Assembly: GCA_031553595.1 (NCBI GenBank)
Contig: JAVBLI010000012.1
Coordinates: 62,001-126,000, forward strand
Length of the DNA stretch: 64,000 nt
DNA from: RGIG3701 sp031553595
GTDB taxonomy: Bacteria > Planctomycetota > Planctomycetia > Pirellulales > Thermoguttaceae
Direction: 5' to 3'
Below are positions 62,015-64,000 of the stretch, piece after piece. Under the pieces are notes generated by a model. The model worked only from the letters and a program-made list of their open reading frames with translations. It ran no database searches and was not told the origin of the DNA. A program made the position numbers and the translations under genes. Position 1 is the stretch's first letter. Every line of letters starts with the position of its first letter.

Positions 62015-63355
62015 ATGCACACGCTTCCCGAAATCACGGCGCTGGACATGCGTCAGAACATTATTCGTATTCCGTCCGAGCTGGACGTGCCACTGACGCC
62101 GCGGGTGCGCCGGATTTTGGACACGGCGGAGTTTCAGCGTCTGAGGCATGTTTCGCAGCTTGGGCTGGTGGCGCAGGTGTACCCCGGGGCGGTACACTCG
62201 CGTTTCGAGCATTCTCTGGGCGTGTACCGGCTGGCGGTGCTGCTGGTAAAGCGGATGGGCCATGACCGGCGTTTCGCGGAGATCATTTCCCGGGACATGG
62301 CCGAGACGTTCCTGCTGGCCGCTCTGCTACATGATTTGGGGCATTTCCCGTTTTGTCACCCTGTGGAAGACATGCGGCTGCCGGAAGTCGTACCGCATGA
62401 GGCCGGGCTGCGGGAGCATCTGGAAAACGTGGATTCCGGGATTTCGCGCGCAATTCGGGAAGACTGGCGTGCGGCCCCCGCGGACGTCCTGGCGATTCTC
62501 GAAAAAACCGGCAAAACGCCTGCGTTAAAGCTCCTGGCCAGCATGATGTCCGGCCCGGTGGATATCGACAAAATGGATTATCTGTACCGCGACAGCCTCC
62601 ACGCCGGCGTGCCGTACGGGCGAAATTTCGATCAGGAACGCCTCTTGGGCAGCCTCTGTCTGAACGCCGCCGGAGACGCCCTGGCCATCTCCAGCAAGGG
62701 AAAAACCGCCGCCGAGCTAATGGTTTTCGCGCGGTACGTCATGTTCAGCGAAGTTTATTGGCACCACGCCGTCCGCAGCGCCACGGCCATGTTTCAGCGG
62801 CTGTATTTCGAGATTCGCCGCCATCTTTCACCGGAAGAAGCCGCCTCGTTTTACCGGAAGCTCACGGTTTCCACCGAGGCGCACGCCGTCCGTACGCTCC
62901 GCCGCGCGATCCGCCCGCATGCCGCACGTACACTCTGGGCCGGGCTTTTCGGGCAAAAACGCACGCTCTACAAACAAGTCGGCCAGTACAGCGTCTTCGA
63001 GCACCCGGAGGTTTATCGCCGTTACACCCGCCGGCCATACGCCGATCTCGTCCGCCTGGCCGTGCGTTTCGCCGAAGCCCTTTCTTCGGAAACCGGACAA
63101 AAAATCCACCCCCACGAGGTTATCCTCGACGCCCCACCGATGGAGCGGGAAGTGGAGTTCGTCGTGGATATTTTTTACGCCAAAAACGGCACATACTTCC
63201 CATTTTCCCGTGTTTCGCCCGTCGTGCGTGCCCTAGCCGTGGAGCAATTCGACGACATCGTCAAACGCGTTCGCCTTTTTCTCCACCCGCGGTGCCTCAC
63301 GCTGCCCGGCGTGCGCGAAACCGACTTCGAACGCCTGCTGGCGCTGATTATATAA
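62015..63355 (+). CDS. HD-domain phosphohydrolase (dGTPase/SAMHD1-like)
   Basis: The 446-residue cytoplasmic enzyme carries the full metal-binding set: HSRFEHSLGV near 61-67, the HD pair in LLHDLGHFPFCHPVED near 105, and DIDKMDYLYRDSLHAGVPYG near 185. This layout is that of HD hydrolases acting on (d)NTPs, best known from dGTPases and SAMHD1. The C-terminal 150 residues are helical and specific to this subgroup. A role in nucleotide-pool control is likely but not proven. The gene is alone and its leader is a 7-bp array. Confidence 0.88.
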   Translation: MHTLPEITALDMRQNIIRIPSELDVPLTPRVRRILDTAEFQRLRHVSQLGLVAQVYPGAVHSRFEHSLGVYRLAVLLVKRMGHDRRFAEIISRDMAETFLLAALLHDLGHFPFCHPVEDMRLPEVVPHEAGLREHLENVDSGISRAIREDWRAAPADVLAILEKTGKTPALKLLASMMSGPVDIDKMDYLYRDSLHAGVPYGRNFDQERLLGSLCLNAAGDALAISSKGKTAAELMVFARYVMFSEVYWHHAVRSATAMFQRLYFEIRRHLSPEEAASFYRKLTVSTEAHAVRTLRRAIRPHAARTLWAGLFGQKRTLYKQVGQYSVFEHPEVYRRYTRRPYADLVRLAVRFAEALSSETGQKIHPHEVILDAPPMEREVEFVVDIFYAKNGTYFPFSRVSPVVRALAVEQFDDIVKRVRLFLHPRCLTLPGVRETDFERLLALII

Positions 63356-63424
63356 ATCTTGCACTCTATTGTTGCACACATTACCTAAAATTTGTTCATT
63401 TTTTTCATTTTTTGCACAAAAGGC

Positions 63425-63453
63425 TTGACACGCCGCGAAGTCGTGATTATCAT
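63425..63453 (+). promoter_or_regulatory. Promoter of the surface-protein gene at 63518
   Basis: TTGACA (63425-63430), 17 bp, TATCAT (63448-63453). A TAACCATTA motif (minus strand, about 63461-63469) just downstream is similar to ATAACCATT found near 5574-5582 and 46006-46014, also close to PEP-CTERM genes. Confidence 0.7.
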
Positions 63454-63517
63454 AGATACTAATGGTTAATATTGTATGATTCTCAGGTATTCTCTAACAA
63501 AAAAAGAGACTTTTCCC

Positions 63518-64000
63518 ATGAAAACATCTTTCCTGACGTGTTTTTCGTTCATGCGGCGTGTTCTCACGGTAGGATTCGTCGTTTCACTATGCCTGTTGGG
63601 CGGCACGACGAATGGCATGGCCGATGTGTATTTAAATGACGTTACGAATGACACGGCTTACGACAGTGTCGGAACGATTTTTTATACTGGATCGACCAAC
63701 CAGCGAGAACTCCAAGGCAACATCACCGGAACGACGCGTCTGGAAGCTACTTTTCCCAACGGTACAAGCAATGCTTGCCGCCTCTCTCTGACCGGCGATG
63801 GCAATAATTTCTCCGGGGAATCTCCTTCACCGGCGGCACGTTGCGTACGAACCAGGCAAACGGCCTTGGTACCGGGGCGATCACGCTCAACAATGCCGTC
63901 ATTATGAGCGGAACCGATAGCCTGAATGTCAGCCAGACCCTCACGCTCGTCAACTGGGGCGGCTTCCGGGCCAGCAGCAAAGTCACCGTTTCCGGCAAAA
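63518..64000 (+). pseudogene. Surface protein with internal frameshift, cut by the window end
   Basis: Translation from the ATG at 63518 gives a signal peptide (VSLCLLGGTTNGMA) and a beta-helix-like start with VYLNDVTNDTAYDSVG and LTGDGNNFSGE. After codon 63818-63820 the original frame loses its character and stops at 63905-63907. The -1 frame resumes at once with ISFTGGTLRTNQANGLG, TGAITLNNAV and SQTLTLVNWGG and stays open to the window end. The second frame has the repeats of autotransporter-like or PEP-CTERM surface proteins. One A is apparently missing at GGGGAATCTCC, so it is either a real frameshift or a sequencing error. Confidence 0.75.

Overview
The window looks like a chromosomal segment of a Planctomycetota bacterium, probably on the Pirellulales side (inference). 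The supporting signs are a secreted protein opening with the planctomycete LEARQML motif (11968-14280), several PEP-CTERM surface proteins, a topoisomerase VI A subunit, a cytochrome bd-like oxidase subunit carrying a cytochrome c domain, GspG-like lipoproteins, many secreted carbohydrate-active proteins, and GC-rich genes separated by AT-richer gaps. There is no rRNA, tRNA, CRISPR array, phage or transposase gene that I can support.

Layout. 0.2-5.3 kb: argF, a primary-type sigma factor, an AT-rich gap with one tiny ORF, and topoisomerase VI A without its B subunit. 5.7-14.3 kb: two tandem paralogous PEP-CTERM proteins, metY, and a fibronectin-like LEARQML protein. 14.5-23.1 kb: a sugar module with an arabinose-isomerase-like gene divergent from rhaA, then a 1338-residue secreted protein with terminal CBM9-like domains and an MFS transporter. 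23.5-28.2 kb: a Pro/His-rich secreted peptide, a secreted EEP-family hydrolase, and a respiratory pair (bd-like subunit fused to cytochrome c, plus a polytopic partner). 28.3-38.2 kb: a GH123/DUF4091-type secreted protein, a leucine-rich repeat protein, a UroD/MtaA-type methyltransferase, an HprK-like kinase with a nucleotidyltransferase, and a homocysteine methyltransferase-MTHFR fusion. 38.4-49.1 kb: polA, a DUF502 membrane protein, a sialate-O-acetylesterase-like PEP-CTERM protein, and an ECF sigma/anti-sigma/secreted-protein operon. 49.4-58.8 kb: a GH16 glucanase, a hydrolase, a ZnuA-type lipoprotein, a glycosyltransferase, carB, and two GspG-like lipoproteins. 58.8-64 kb: a TolC-like helical protein, an HD phosphohydrolase, and a frameshifted surface protein cut by the window end.

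Functionally the window combines housekeeping genes (arginine/pyrimidine, methionine, DNA polymerase I) with a large secreted apparatus for complex carbohydrates (rhamnose and arabinose-type isomerases, GH16, GH123-like, SASA esterase, CBM9). Many sigma-70 type promoters (TTGNNN, 16-18 bp, TATAAT-like) can be read directly.

The most unusual layer is non-coding. (i) Nine full copies and one short copy of a 100-125 bp palindromic element bounded by AACAGCAGCC and GGCTGCTGTT lie between genes, mostly between convergent ones; two copies supply the stop codon and C-terminal residues of a gene. (ii) Eight degenerate arrays with a 7-bp period, unrelated in sequence, abut start or stop codons; one lies inside polA. 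(iii) Four 8-bp-period arrays run through TGA stop codons. (iv) A second palindrome family occurs once nested inside a copy of the first and once as a half-copy that replaces the stop of a PEP-CTERM gene. These repeats shape gene ends and 5' leaders, and are what I would examine first.
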